Below are positions 1 to 8,993 of a stretch of DNA of 64,000 nucleotides, piece after piece. The notes below the pieces were generated by a model. The model saw only the letters and a list, made by a program, of their open reading frames with translations. It was not told the origin of the DNA and made no database searches. Position 1 is the stretch's first letter. Every line of letters begins with the position of its first letter. Source of the stretch: Chryseobacterium sp. T16E-39 (GTDB lineage: Bacteria > Bacteroidota > Bacteroidia > Flavobacteriales > Weeksellaceae); NCBI RefSeq assembly GCF_002216065.1, contig NZ_CP022282.1, positions 3,782,001 through 3,846,000 of the forward strand, written 5' to 3'. The position numbers and the translations under genes were made by a program.

Positions 1-1818
1 GCTCTTTTTCGATTGGATATTTCTTTCGTTTTCAGAAATTTCTGTTCTCATATCAGAGGACTCGTGAATATTTCCTGTAGCAGTTTGAAGTAAATCTCTC
101 CCCGCTGTATCCACCATATTAACGCCGGCATTGGAAACGATATTTACATTCGCTGTTGAAAAGATGTTGCTGCCGGCTATGGAAGTGATATCATTTCCTG
201 CTGACATCCTTATGTTATTTCCTGCAGTAAAAGTCATATCTTTTGGAGCATTAACGATGATACTCCCTTTTCCATCCATAAAATAGGTGTTTCCACTTGG
301 ATCTTCAATATAGATACTTCCTTCAGCATCATTAAAGATTACTTTATTACCACTTCGTGTTTGTATTGATTTAATATGATTATTGACACCACCGCCTAAA
401 CCTACAGCTCCATGGAACATTCCTCCCATAGCAAAAGGAAAATCGGGATGATGGTATTCGAAACCGACCATTACCTGATCACCTACTTCCGGAACGGCTA
501 CAAACCCCCTGTTTTGAGTGATCATATCTGTTCCTCCTGCATCGGGGCTCATCATTCTGATAAAGTGAGTGGTATCATTGAGTTGCCAGTCGAACTGTAC
601 CTGTATACGGCCCTGATTTAACGGGTCGGTGTTGGAAATTACTGTTGCAATCTGAGGTTCAGCACTGGGAGTAATAAATTCAGATTTAGGAATAAACCCT
701 GTTCCTTCCGCAATAGCTTCAAATGAACCTGTATAAACGCCTCTCGTATTGACCTCATGAGAAACATCGGTGATCATGAGTTTGGTGAAATAAGTAGTCT
801 GGTTAGTATCCGGCTTTCTCATTTCTATGTCTGCAACGCAACCTGGGTGTAGAAAAGGAACCGATGTTGTACCTGAAACGGTAAAGACCTCTACTGCAGC
901 ACTTCCTGCAGCACTTTTTTGAGAGTCATCCACATTTAACGACATATTAGCGTTAATAGGTGAGGAGTTCAATGAACGGGTCTTATAAATATCGTTATTA
1001 AGTTCATAAGCTTTTGAGGCAAGCTGTCCAAGATGTTTGATACTTGCTGAAGTACTCATTAATTTGGTGTGATTACTGCTGTTGTATCCGAAGAATTCAG
1101 GTTTTATGTGAACTGCTTTCAATTCTACAGAGATATCACTTACATTACTTCCATAAGTAAGACGTATAGGCTGTTCTTTTGGTGGAAGTTTCCCAAAATA
1201 GAGGGTTTCCCCGTCATAGTAAAACTGTTCTCCATAGGTTTCTGCGAGTCTTGCAAGGTAGTTGTAGTGGCTCTCTTTATACTGAGCACTATAATTGATA
1301 TAGCTTTTATTCTGTGCATCAATTTTATAGTCGAACTTACCGGAATTTAAAGTCTCTTTAAGAACTCTATCTGCAATAATTGAAGTGTTCACAGGCTTAT
1401 CCCCTCCAAAACTTTGAGTATGTGGTGCCGAGTCCATTAAAATTGTTGGGCTGTATCCCTTTAATACGACATTACCCAGACTCATTTTTTCCTGACTAAA
1501 AGCTACTTTGGTAATAATACCCACGAAAGTTCTTTCAGGGCTTTCACTTTCTGCATCTTTATATTTAAAAACGACAGTTAAGCGTTTTCCAAGAAATTGT
1601 TGGGCTTGATCCAGTTCATGATTTTGTAAGGATCCTAAAGAATCGTGAGCCAATGTAAGCTCAAAACTATGATGTTTTCGTGTGCTTTGCTGTAAGCGGA
1701 AATGTTTGAAGTGCTTAATAATCTTACCTTCAATCACAACATCCAGTTTTACCACGCGCTGAACTCCTGCAATATGATTTTCAGCAATTTTATCTGCATT
1801 GGTTATTTTGTTTTTCAT
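1..1818 (-). CDS. vgrG: Type VI secretion VgrG spike protein (3' end outside window)
   Basis: The minus-strand frame opens with ATG at 1816-1818 and stays open for 606 codons to the window edge, so the C-terminus is missing. The first ~370 residues resemble the gp27/gp44-like base of VgrG. A gp5-like OB fold follows near residue 390 (motif NTDPLNQGRIQVQFDW). From about residue 485 come short beta-helix repeats of the type SGNKVIFNDAEGSIYIEDPS and AGNDITSIAGSNIF. VgrG trimers tip the Hcp tube and carry effectors. The gene lies downstream of tssD on the same strand with a 260-bp gap. Type T6SS-iii (Bacteroidota) is inferred from the TssD partner. Any fused effector domain would lie outside the window. 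Confidence 0.9.
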   Translation of the reverse strand, partial: MKNKITNADKIAENHIAGVQRVVKLDVVIEGKIIKHFKHFRLQQSTRKHHSFELTLAHDSLGSLQNHELDQAQQFLGKRLTVVFKYKDAESESPERTFVGIITKVAFSQEKMSLGNVVLKGYSPTILMDSAPHTQSFGGDKPVNTSIIADRVLKETLNSGKFDYKIDAQNKSYINYSAQYKESHYNYLARLAETYGEQFYYDGETLYFGKLPPKEQPIRLTYGSNVSDISVELKAVHIKPEFFGYNSSNHTKLMSTSASIKHLGQLASKAYELNNDIYKTRSLNSSPINANMSLNVDDSQKSAAGSAAVEVFTVSGTTSVPFLHPGCVADIEMRKPDTNQTTYFTKLMITDVSHEVNTRGVYTGSFEAIAEGTGFIPKSEFITPSAEPQIATVISNTDPLNQGRIQVQFDWQLNDTTHFIRMMSPDAGGTDMITQNRGFVAVPEVGDQVMVGFEYHHPDFPFAMGGMFHGAVGLGGGVNNHIKSIQTRSGNKVIFNDAEGSIYIEDPSGNTYFMDGKGSIIVNAPKDMTFTAGNNIRMSAGNDITSIAGSNIFSTANVNIVSNAGVNMVDTAGRDLLQTATGNIHESSDMRTEISENERNIQSKKS

Positions 1819-2029
1819 GCCTTATGTTTTGGTGTTGTCTCTCTAAAATTAGAAATGTTTTCTATTCCGAGTTGATGAAAATTGTTAAATTTTAAAAACT
1901 GTAGTAGAATTACGACTTTTATAGATGAAAATACCTGCCATAAAATAAGGATATTATATTTTATAACAGAGTTGAGCAGTTCATAAAGAAAAAGGGAATA
2001 ATGATTTTTAATATTCTCCTAGAGAGATA

Positions 2030-2056
2030 AAAAGATCACCCTTAAGGATGATCTTT
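2030..2056 (-). terminator. Hairpin downstream of tssD
   Basis: Inverted repeat with 13-bp arms (2031-2043 and 2044-2056) and one mismatch lies about 25 bp past the tssD stop. It probably ends or attenuates the tssD transcript before vgrG, which would raise tube protein relative to spike. This is inference from structure only. Confidence 0.5.
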
Positions 2057-2079
2057 CTATAATTGTCAATATGCATAAA

Positions 2080-2484
2080 TTATGCACCAGGCCATATACC
2101 TTCGTAAGCAGAATTACCATAATTGATTTTTTCTGCACTTACGATAAAGCTGATCAACATACTGTTTTCGTCAACAGCGTCGAAGTCAACTTCATGCTGA
2201 ATTACATATCCATTCTCCCAAGTTAAAGTGATCAATGTTCCTTCTTCGTGAGATTTGTTGAATGTAATTTCTCCGGTTGTAGGCTTGTATTTTCCGTTTA
2301 ATAAGCTTTCAAGGATTTCAGATTTCTCTGTAGCTTCAATTGTTAATTTGATAATAGCGTTTGATGGATCAGATGCTACACGTCCTGAAACGTCTGTAGA
2401 TCTTGATACGCTGTAATTAAGCTTTAATAATTTCTGTCCTTCGCTTCCGTTGAATTTTAAGATTCCTCTTGAATTTGCTGCCAT
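2080..2484 (-). CDS. tssD: Type VI secretion tube protein TssD (Hcp-like)
   Basis: This 134-residue protein matches the TssD family that replaces Hcp in the Bacteroidota T6SS-iii. It starts MAANSRGILKFNG and has no signal peptide. The central part is beta-rich, with residues such as ITLTWENGYVIQHEVDFDA. TssD hexamers stack into the tube expelled by the contractile sheath. ATG at 2482-2484 is preceded by a well-formed promoter (2535-2563) and, further upstream, three 21-bp repeats. It is followed by a hairpin and then vgrG, consistent with a tube-plus-spike unit. The other T6SS genes are not in this window. Confidence 0.9.
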   Translation of the reverse strand: MAANSRGILKFNGSEGQKLLKLNYSVSRSTDVSGRVASDPSNAIIKLTIEATEKSEILESLLNGKYKPTTGEITFNKSHEEGTLITLTWENGYVIQHEVDFDAVDENSMLISFIVSAEKINYGNSAYEGIWPGA

Positions 2485-2534
2485 AGTTGTAAATTTTAAT
2501 CGTTATTAAATTATATAAGTCAGTGATTATGTAG

Positions 2535-2563
2535 CAAATGTATAGTACTTATATGATATCCAA
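2535..2563 (-). promoter_or_regulatory. Bacteroidota-type promoter of tssD
   Basis: On the minus strand the sequence reads TTG (2561-2563), an 18-nt spacer, then TACATTTG (2535-2542), an exact match to TAnnTTTG. The start site would fall near 2528, giving a leader of about 45 nt before the tssD ATG. Confidence 0.6.
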
Positions 2564-2590
2564 AAACTTTTGAATAGAAGTTTTGATTTT

Positions 2591-2653
2591 TGTAGTGTTT
2601 CTACGATTTCGTGTAGTAGTTCTACGATATTTTGTAGTAGTTCTACGATCCGG
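2591..2653. repeat. Three 21-bp tandem repeats upstream of tssD
   Basis: Units at 2591-2611, 2612-2632 and 2633-2653 all begin TGTAGT and share TTCTACGAT. Each contains the short inverted pair GTAG...CTAC. The 21-bp period equals two helical turns, so the sites face the same side of DNA. They lie roughly 60 to 125 bp upstream of the predicted tssD start site, a position typical of activator sites. They are too few and lack spacers, so they are not CRISPR. Confidence 0.7.
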
Positions 2654-2694
2654 GTATTTTTAAAAGGGGCAAAAAGTCTTTATTAGTCGATGTT

Positions 2695-5600
2695 TTACAG
2701 ATAAATCAGCTGTGTTTTTATTACATTCCGTCCAAGGCTTTCCAATACCTTTTTATAGGTTTCTATCTGTTTATCATTCTTTTCAGAAATTTCTCCCGTT
2801 TTGAAGTCTACAATGATGTACTCTTTATCATTTTTTAAAATTCTATCCGGTCTGTAGATTCTGCTTTGTCCTTTTTCAGAGATCATAATATCCTTTTCAT
2901 TGATCACTTCCCATTTTTCATCAAAAAACTCAGAATAAGTAGTTACGATCTGTTGAAGGGTTTCCTGAATTTCATTTTTTTCAGAGAGCGTGATCTGTCC
3001 TTCTAAAACATAGCTTTCCAATACTTTTTGAATATCTTTTTCAGAATTGATCTTCGAAAGCAGTTCATGAACAAAAAGACCGATTCTTACTTTTTCATTA
3101 CGAACCTGATAGTTTTTGGAAGGTGTGGCAATCTTTACCGAAGTGCTTTTTTCGTTGATGTTTTTCAGATTCCTGATATCCTTTGTTTTGAAAGATGAGG
3201 TTTTATCCTTTGAATGTTTTTTTAGCATCTCAGGATGTACTTCATAAAGATCAAATTCATCCGATTGTTCAGTATTTTTACTTTGAATAAATTCTAAGAT
3301 CTCAAGATTGTTCGATGTCTTATTCTGTTTCTGAAGATAGAAAAAAAGTTGTTCTACAGGACGTGTAGTCGCTACATACTGCAGACATAACCGATCTATC
3401 AGATTTTTATATGAATTCTTTTTGTTGAATTTTTCAATTTCTTCATCATATACTTCTAAGCTTTTATTAAACTGATTGATATTAACGGATTTTAACGCCT
3501 CATTACTGTTGGTCTCAAACCAGTTGGAAAATTCAGCATCACGATTTTTATTCATCATAGGAATGAAAACAATAGGAAATTCCAGACCTTTTGCTTTATG
3601 GATGGTCATGATCTGAATTGCGTCAATATTTTCAGAAGCCTGAATGGTATAGGTAGAAGCTTCTTCATCCCAATATTTTAAAAATTCTTTTGTGCTTGCT
3701 CCTGCATTTTGAGTGAAATTAAAAAGCATTTCCAAAAAGTTAAGGAGGAAGTCAGTTTCTTTATTGTCAAAAGAAAATTCGTTAATATAATATTCGATAA
3801 AGTTATATAAATTGAAGCGAGGGAAATGATCTTGCTTTAGCTGTAAAGAGTACGTATTTTGAATGAACTGCAGGATTTCATCATGGGATTCAAGTTCCAG
3901 GATTTCTTTCATGCCTAATGTAAAATCAGGCATGCTGACTTTTCCTAATTTATTCAGATAATACATCATCATGATTAAATTAGTTTTGTTTTTAGGATTG
4001 GATTCCCATTTTAAAAACTCAATGACAGCCTGTATTGTATTGGATAGTTCTAAAGTCAATCCTTTATCTGAAATGGTTTTAATATTCGTTTCTTCAGCTT
4101 TATATCGTACTTTTAGATTTCCCAGTTTTTGAGAATAGCTGAAAATATCAAAATTACCACGACACAGAATTGTGATATCAGCAAACCGGAATCCATTATC
4201 CAGGCAGTTTTGAATATCTTTTTGCATCCTTTCAGAAGTGTCATTATAAAAGTCTTCATTGGTGAGATTCTCAATAAGATTCACTTTTACCCTTCCTTCA
4301 ATCCCTGATTTTGGATTTTGTTCAGCATCTGTCCCAAAAATATTTCGGTGCTCTTCTTCCAAATTTACAGAGTGGTACTGGTAAAGCTCGTTATTGAACT
4401 TTACAATATTTTTGGCACTTCGCCAGTTGTCTCTTAATACGAGAAGTTCTGCCTCTTTTGGGGATATTTCCTTTTTAGTAATGATGTCAAGCATCAGCTT
4501 ACTTTCTCCACCTCGGAACCTGTAGATACTCTGCTTAGGATCTCCTACCAAAGTAAATGTCGTATTCTCTGTGGAAACACTGTGGTCTCTTAATGGAACA
4601 AAGTTCTGCCACTGCAGTTCAGAAGTATCCTGGAATTCATCAAAAAAATAATGTTGAAACTGGGAACCTACCTTTTCGTATATAAAGGCTGATGGTTCAT
4701 TTTTTAGATTTTCATTGATGAGAATGTTGAATTTGGAAAGAAGAACAAGATCATTTTCTTCCTCAATTTTTTTCAACTCGTCCTGGATGTCTTTATTTAC
4801 TTTTAAAGGGAGCAATGCGGATAGAATTTTCTCCTTTTTCTGAGTCTCAATATAAAGAAGGATAAGTTGCATTCTATTTTCCAGCAGTTCTTCAAGGATT
4901 TCAAAAATTTCAGGCTCTTTGTTCTTTGCCTTTGAGGCAGCTCCTTTTCTATAATTATTGACAACCGATTCTTCTAATGTTGTGGGAAAAGGGAATCCTG
5001 GTCTATTCTGATTATAAAAATCTAAAACTTTAGTAAAAAAACCTCCAATTCCGTTCTTTCCCTGGGCAAAATCTTCGATGTCTATATTTCTTGATTTAAA
5101 AAGATCTATCGATTTTGTAGCAATTTCAACTGCCTGCTTTTTATTGAATACGATCTCCTTCCGGATTGTATTCTTGATATTCTCATAGTTGGTGTCATCA
5201 AAATTGGTGTTGTTTTTCAACTGTTCATAATGAATATCTTTTACAAATTCCTTCGCTGAATCATAAAGGTTTTTGTTAAGATTAATCCGTTCATTATTTT
5301 CCAGGCTGTAATCAACATAATCCATAAAAGAATTGGATATGGCGTCATTTTCACCAATCTGGTCAAGCATTTTATCTACAGCCTCAATAAGAAATGGTTC
5401 TGCTTCAATTTCAAGATTAAAATTTTTAGCCAATCCTAGTTCATAAGAAAAGCTCCGGACCAATCGGGAGTTAAAACGGTCGATGGTCCCAATATTTAAA
5501 GTAGAATAATTATGAAGAATATAATCCAGTAACTTTTTTGAGCGATGATGCAGTTCATCAATTGTGATTTTCAACCCTTCTTCTTCAAAGACTTTCTGGA

Positions 5601-5835
5601 TATTTTTTAAATCATTATTATCTGCGAAATTGTTTGCTGAAAAATTCCCCAACCATGATAAGATTCTTTCTTTCATCTCATTGGCAGCCTTATTAGTAAA
5701 AGTTAATGCTAAAATGTTTCTGATGGCATGCTGCTGATTGGGATATCGAAGACAGATCATCAAAAGTCTCTGAACAAGAGCGTAGGTCTTCCCCGAACCC
5801 GCAGAAGCATTGATAACTGTATAAGAATTTTGCAT
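2695..5835 (-). CDS. UvrD/AddA-like helicase with C-terminal PD-(D/E)XK nuclease
   Basis: A 1046-residue superfamily 1A helicase. Visible motifs are Walker A (ASAGSGKT, residues ~10-17), Walker B (FFDEFQDTSELQW), motif III (GDPKQSIYRFRGG), motif V (TIHKAKGLEFPIVF) and motif VI (VATTRPVEQLFFY). The C-terminal 150 residues carry a RecB-type nuclease: GLFVHELL, DRIL and IIVDFKTG. The architecture fits AddA/RecB-like double-strand-break processing in recombinational repair. The usual AddB-type partner is not adjacent; the flanking genes are tssD and secreted proteins. Start is ATG at 5833-5835, right before the conserved N-terminal strand. Confidence 0.9.
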   Translation of the reverse strand: MQNSYTVINASAGSGKTYALVQRLLMICLRYPNQQHAIRNILALTFTNKAANEMKERILSWLGNFSANNFADNNDLKNIQKVFEEEGLKITIDELHHRSKKLLDYILHNYSTLNIGTIDRFNSRLVRSFSYELGLAKNFNLEIEAEPFLIEAVDKMLDQIGENDAISNSFMDYVDYSLENNERINLNKNLYDSAKEFVKDIHYEQLKNNTNFDDTNYENIKNTIRKEIVFNKKQAVEIATKSIDLFKSRNIDIEDFAQGKNGIGGFFTKVLDFYNQNRPGFPFPTTLEESVVNNYRKGAASKAKNKEPEIFEILEELLENRMQLILLYIETQKKEKILSALLPLKVNKDIQDELKKIEEENDLVLLSKFNILINENLKNEPSAFIYEKVGSQFQHYFFDEFQDTSELQWQNFVPLRDHSVSTENTTFTLVGDPKQSIYRFRGGESKLMLDIITKKEISPKEAELLVLRDNWRSAKNIVKFNNELYQYHSVNLEEEHRNIFGTDAEQNPKSGIEGRVKVNLIENLTNEDFYNDTSERMQKDIQNCLDNGFRFADITILCRGNFDIFSYSQKLGNLKVRYKAEETNIKTISDKGLTLELSNTIQAVIEFLKWESNPKNKTNLIMMMYYLNKLGKVSMPDFTLGMKEILELESHDEILQFIQNTYSLQLKQDHFPRFNLYNFIEYYINEFSFDNKETDFLLNFLEMLFNFTQNAGASTKEFLKYWDEEASTYTIQASENIDAIQIMTIHKAKGLEFPIVFIPMMNKNRDAEFSNWFETNSNEALKSVNINQFNKSLEVYDEEIEKFNKKNSYKNLIDRLCLQYVATTRPVEQLFFYLQKQNKTSNNLEILEFIQSKNTEQSDEFDLYEVHPEMLKKHSKDKTSSFKTKDIRNLKNINEKSTSVKIATPSKNYQVRNEKVRIGLFVHELLSKINSEKDIQKVLESYVLEGQITLSEKNEIQETLQQIVTTYSEFFDEKWEVINEKDIMISEKGQSRIYRPDRILKNDKEYIIVDFKTGEISEKNDKQIETYKKVLESLGRNVIKTQLIYL

Positions 5836-6017
5836 TTTTTGAGATGAATTGAAGATGCAAGTTAGCTAAAATTTAAATGAAATTTTAACAATTACAAATA
5901 GGACTTTAACAAAATTGGAAATCAGAATCTAAAAAAATTCCTAAAACACGTTAACTGTGGTTAAACTTATGGAATACGTTAAAAATAAGTTTAGATTTGT
6001 CTGATAAAAAACTTTCC

Positions 6018-6764
6018 GTGAAATTTAAACTACTCCTTCTCTTATCATTTATTTTTATTGTTCAGATACATGCCCAGGATTATATTTTTGGGAAAATTGC
6101 TAGTGAAGAAGGTATAGAGATGCCTGAAGTTACGGTCATCAATATAAGAACAGATGAGCGTGTTGCAACCAATAGCGATGGGCATTTTATGATTTCCGGA
6201 AGAGATGGTGATGAACTTCGCTTTATAAAAAGCGGTTATGAAAGAATGGATAAGAAAGTAACAAAAGACAATCTTGGAGCTCCTTTGAATATTGTTCTCG
6301 TCCGGCAGACAGCCTTAATTGCAGAGGTAGAAGTAAAGCGCGGGCTTACCGGAGATTTAAAAATTGATTCTAAAAACCTGAACAGACCCAAAAAAGTAGA
6401 AAAGCTGACCTCTGACCTTGGTTTATATTTACATCAAAAATCTGATCCAAGAATAATGGCTGCGAAGGCAGGTGAGTTCGTACAGCCTAAAGGACAGGGA
6501 TTTTCTATAGGAAAAGCAAAGAACAAATGGGATGATGTAGATCTTATGAGCTACTTACGTGAAAGCCTTGGAGATCAGTATTTTGTTGATTTAAAAATAG
6601 AAAAAGCACTGATACAGCATTTCATTTATTATGTTTTGAAATCGGGATTTGAGCGGAAGCAAATACTGAAATTTGGGTATTGTAGTGATGCTGATCTTAT
6701 GAGGTTTCAGAGGACTGTACTTGTAAGAGTTTCGTCTTATCGTGCTCCTCAGACCCAAAGATAA
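6018..6764 (+). CDS. Secreted protein with carboxypeptidase regulatory-like domain
   Basis: The product has a signal peptide (KFKLLLLLSFIFIVQIHAQ) followed by a CarboxypepD_reg-like beta-sandwich: IFGKIASEEGIEMPEVTVIN, then ATNSDGHFMI and DELRFIKSGYERM. The C-terminal ~130 residues are not recognised. The frame can also begin at TTG 5997, but TAGATTTG at 5992-5999 looks like a promoter -7 element, which would place the transcript start near 6006. I therefore prefer GTG at 6018 (248 aa). The next gene is a paralogue 6 bp downstream. A role as a periplasmic or surface accessory protein is only inferred. Confidence 0.7.
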   Translation: MKFKLLLLLSFIFIVQIHAQDYIFGKIASEEGIEMPEVTVINIRTDERVATNSDGHFMISGRDGDELRFIKSGYERMDKKVTKDNLGAPLNIVLVRQTALIAEVEVKRGLTGDLKIDSKNLNRPKKVEKLTSDLGLYLHQKSDPRIMAAKAGEFVQPKGQGFSIGKAKNKWDDVDLMSYLRESLGDQYFVDLKIEKALIQHFIYYVLKSGFERKQILKFGYCSDADLMRFQRTVLVRVSSYRAPQTQR

Positions 6765-6770
6765 TGGCAT

Positions 6771-7556
6771 ATGAAGGATCTGCTCATGAGATATAGTATT
6801 TATCTTATTTCTTGTTTCCTTTGTGGAGTTGCCTATTCTCAGCAGATTGTTACCGGTAAAATTACTGATGATAACGACATTAATCTTGGATCGGTTACCA
6901 TTGTCAATATCTCCACTGATAAAAAAGCTTATAGTAATTCTTTAGGCGAATTTTCCATTGAAGCTTCCAGAAATGATGAGCTGAGGTTTGTAAGACCTGG
7001 ATATGAGAGGGTGTCAAAAAGGGTTTTTGCTGATGGAGTTAATTCTCAGATTTTTATAACACTCGTCAGAATCCCAGAAGAAATAGAGGAAGTGGAAGTA
7101 CCTAAAAAGCTATCCGGTGATTTATCAAAAGATTCGAGGGTAGTCGCTAAGGTAGATAAGGGAGAAATCGTTCAGCAAGCCGTTGGACTTCCGCAGCCTG
7201 TTGGTAAAATGAGAGAAAAACCTGCAGAAGTAAAAAGCGTCTTGCTTCCTATACTTTTAGGGCAGCTGAATGTTCAGGGAGTTTATGATTTAGTAAGTGG
7301 AAAAGCCAGGAAGCAAAAGCGGCAATATAGATATGATGACTTGCAGGATAATATTTTATGGATCCGGAAAAGGGTAGATGATGATTATTTTACAAATGCC
7401 GGGATTCCGGCAGAAAGGATTTCAGAGTTTATAGAATTTTCTTTTGTTGCCAAGCCTCAGGTACGGACTTACGTAAAAGCCAGAAATCTTTCAGGAGTAT
7501 TATTAAGGTTAGAAGAAACAATGCCTGCTTTTCTGGGAAGATTGAAAAAGGAGTAA
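6771..7556 (+). CDS. Secreted carboxypeptidase regulatory-like protein, paralogue of the preceding gene
   Basis: A 261-residue protein with a signal peptide ending near CGVAYSQ. Its regulatory-like domain reads IVTGKITDDNDINLGSVTIV, SNSLGEFSI, DELRFVRPGYERVSKRV. These segments match the upstream protein closely, so the two are tandem paralogues. Their C-terminal halves are much more diverged, though both keep a core like DDYFTNAGIPAERISEFIEF versus DQYFVDLKIEKALIQHFIYY. ATG 6771 follows the upstream stop by 6 bp, suggesting one transcript. A second in-frame ATG at 6786 would also leave an intact signal peptide. Function unknown. Confidence 0.75.
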   Translation: MKDLLMRYSIYLISCFLCGVAYSQQIVTGKITDDNDINLGSVTIVNISTDKKAYSNSLGEFSIEASRNDELRFVRPGYERVSKRVFADGVNSQIFITLVRIPEEIEEVEVPKKLSGDLSKDSRVVAKVDKGEIVQQAVGLPQPVGKMREKPAEVKSVLLPILLGQLNVQGVYDLVSGKARKQKRQYRYDDLQDNILWIRKRVDDDYFTNAGIPAERISEFIEFSFVAKPQVRTYVKARNLSGVLLRLEETMPAFLGRLKKE

Positions 7557-7632
7557 TTCATTTTTGTTAAAAAAATCTTAAAATTTCGGAATGGAAATTG
7601 ATGTAATACTTTCATTAAAAAAACAAATTTAA

Positions 7633-8396
7633 ATGACAGATCAATCAAATTCACAAAATTTTATGAATAAAAATATTATAATAATGGCAATTGCTGCCGT
7701 GGGCTTTATTATCGGTTTAGGGCTTTTAGGAAGTGCTATTAAAAACAGAAATAAATCTGAAAATACGATTTCAGTAACGGGTCTGGGGACCAAACAATTT
7801 ACATCGGATCTTATTACCTGGTCAGGAAGCTTTTCAAAAATAACTTTGATCTGAAGATGGCCTACGATGGATTGTTAGCAGATAAAAAAGTAATCAATGA
7901 TTATCTTATTTCAAAAGGGATAAAACAGAACGAGATCATTTATTCTTCTGTAGATATTCAAAAACAATTTCGAAATTACAATGATTCAAATGGAAATAGT
8001 GTCCAGGGTGAATTTTCCGGATATAATTTGACTCAAACAGTTTCTATAGAAAGTAAGGAAGTTACTAAAATAGAAAGTCTTTCAAGGAATATAACAGAGA
8101 TTATCAATCGCGGAATAGAATTTACATCCTCTTCACCTTCTTACTTTTACACAAAATTAACTGCTGTAAAACAAGAGATGATTGCTACAGCCACAAAAGA
8201 TGCCAGAGAGCGTGCCGAAAAAATTGCTCAAAACTCAGGAAGTAGTCTTGGGAGTCTTAAAAAAGCAACAATGGGTGTTATTCAGATTACAGCCCCTAAT
8301 TCAAATGAGGATTATTCATATGGCGGAGCTTTTAATACAACTTCAAAAGAAAAGGTAGCCAGTATTACCATAAAATTAGAATATGAAGTAAACTAA
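7633..8396 (+). pseudogene. SIMPL-domain protein interrupted by a 1-nt frameshift
   Basis: Two frames together encode one SIMPL (DUF541) protein. Frame one (7633-7854) has an N-terminal membrane anchor (IIIMAIAAVGFIIGLGLLGS) and the first strand ISVTGLGTKQFTSDLITWSG. It then hits TGA at 7852-7854. Frame two continues with AYDGLLADKKVINDYL and runs to the family's usual end (ASITIKLEYEV). Adding one A to the five-A run at 7836-7840 restores the expected SFSKNNFDLKMAYDGL. SIMPL proteins are envelope-associated and poorly understood. The break is either a real deletion in a homopolymer or a sequencing error; both halves otherwise look undamaged. Confidence 0.85.
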
Positions 8397-8443
8397 ATTG
8401 ACATCTTCTTCGGATGTCATAATTGAACCGTTTTGTAAATAAA

Positions 8444-8473
8444 AAAATAGCCAGCAAGAATGCTGGCTATTTT
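8444..8473. terminator. Bidirectional terminator between SIMPL and GNAT genes
   Basis: Perfect 13-bp arms (8444-8456, 8461-8473) with an AGAA loop and A-runs/T-runs on both sides. It sits between convergent genes. Confidence 0.85.
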
Positions 8474-8478
8474 ATATT

Positions 8479-8991
8479 TTAATGATATACTACATCGTAA
8501 ATTTCTTCTTTAACTTTTTTCAGGTCTTTGGGCGAATAATTGGCCAGTAACCAGAGATCCAGTGGTTGTTTACCTTCACCATAACTTGGCTGAACATACA
8601 TTTCCTCTATTAAAGAGAAGCCATTTTTCTGATAAAAAGAATATCGCCTTTGTGCATCTTCACCCAAGTGGGCAGGCTCAATCTCAAGGATAATTCTTGG
8701 ATGGTTTTTAAATAAATATCCCGTAATATGGGATCCAAGCTTCTGACTTCTGAATTTTTCAAAAACTTCAAAATGTTCTACGAAAATATAATCGCTCAGT
8801 TCCCAAAAGATAAGATAACCAATCGCTTCTGACTCGTGCAATACAGAAATTATTTTCACATTGGGATTAGTAAATAATTTTACAAATTGATCCCAGTCTC
8901 TCCTCTCATCCTCCGGAAAGGTTGTAGAATAGGAGTGGTAAATATCTTTTATTTTGTAATCTTCTGGCGAAGTAATAGGTAAAAATTCCAT
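8479..8991 (-). CDS. GNAT-family N-acetyltransferase
   Basis: A 170-residue protein with the GNAT layout. An N-terminal strand/helix precedes IGYLIFWELSDYIFVEHFEV, then the acetyl-CoA-binding segment EKFRSQKLGSHITGYLF, ILEIEPAHLG and RRYSFYQKNGF. Such proteins transfer an acetyl group from acetyl-CoA to an amine or peptide; the substrate is unknown. It begins 2 bp after the PspC stop on the same strand, so the two are likely co-translated. The downstream bidirectional terminator ends the unit. Confidence 0.85.
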   Translation of the reverse strand: MEFLPITSPEDYKIKDIYHSYSTTFPEDERRDWDQFVKLFTNPNVKIISVLHESEAIGYLIFWELSDYIFVEHFEVFEKFRSQKLGSHITGYLFKNHPRIILEIEPAHLGEDAQRRYSFYQKNGFSLIEEMYVQPSYGEGKQPLDLWLLANYSPKDLKKVKEEIYDVVYH

Positions 8992-8993
8992 AA

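Noticed and set aside
2591-2653. CRISPR array
   Set aside because: Three directly abutting 21-bp units without spacers and no cas genes.
7836-7860. Programmed -1 frameshift in the SIMPL gene
   Set aside because: No standard slippery heptamer in frame and no clear stimulatory structure; SIMPL genes are not known for it. Mutation or sequencing error is simpler.
8399-8420. Second terminator hairpin directly after the SIMPL gene
   Set aside because: Only a 7-bp stem without a T-run; the stronger hairpin at 8444-8473 suffices.
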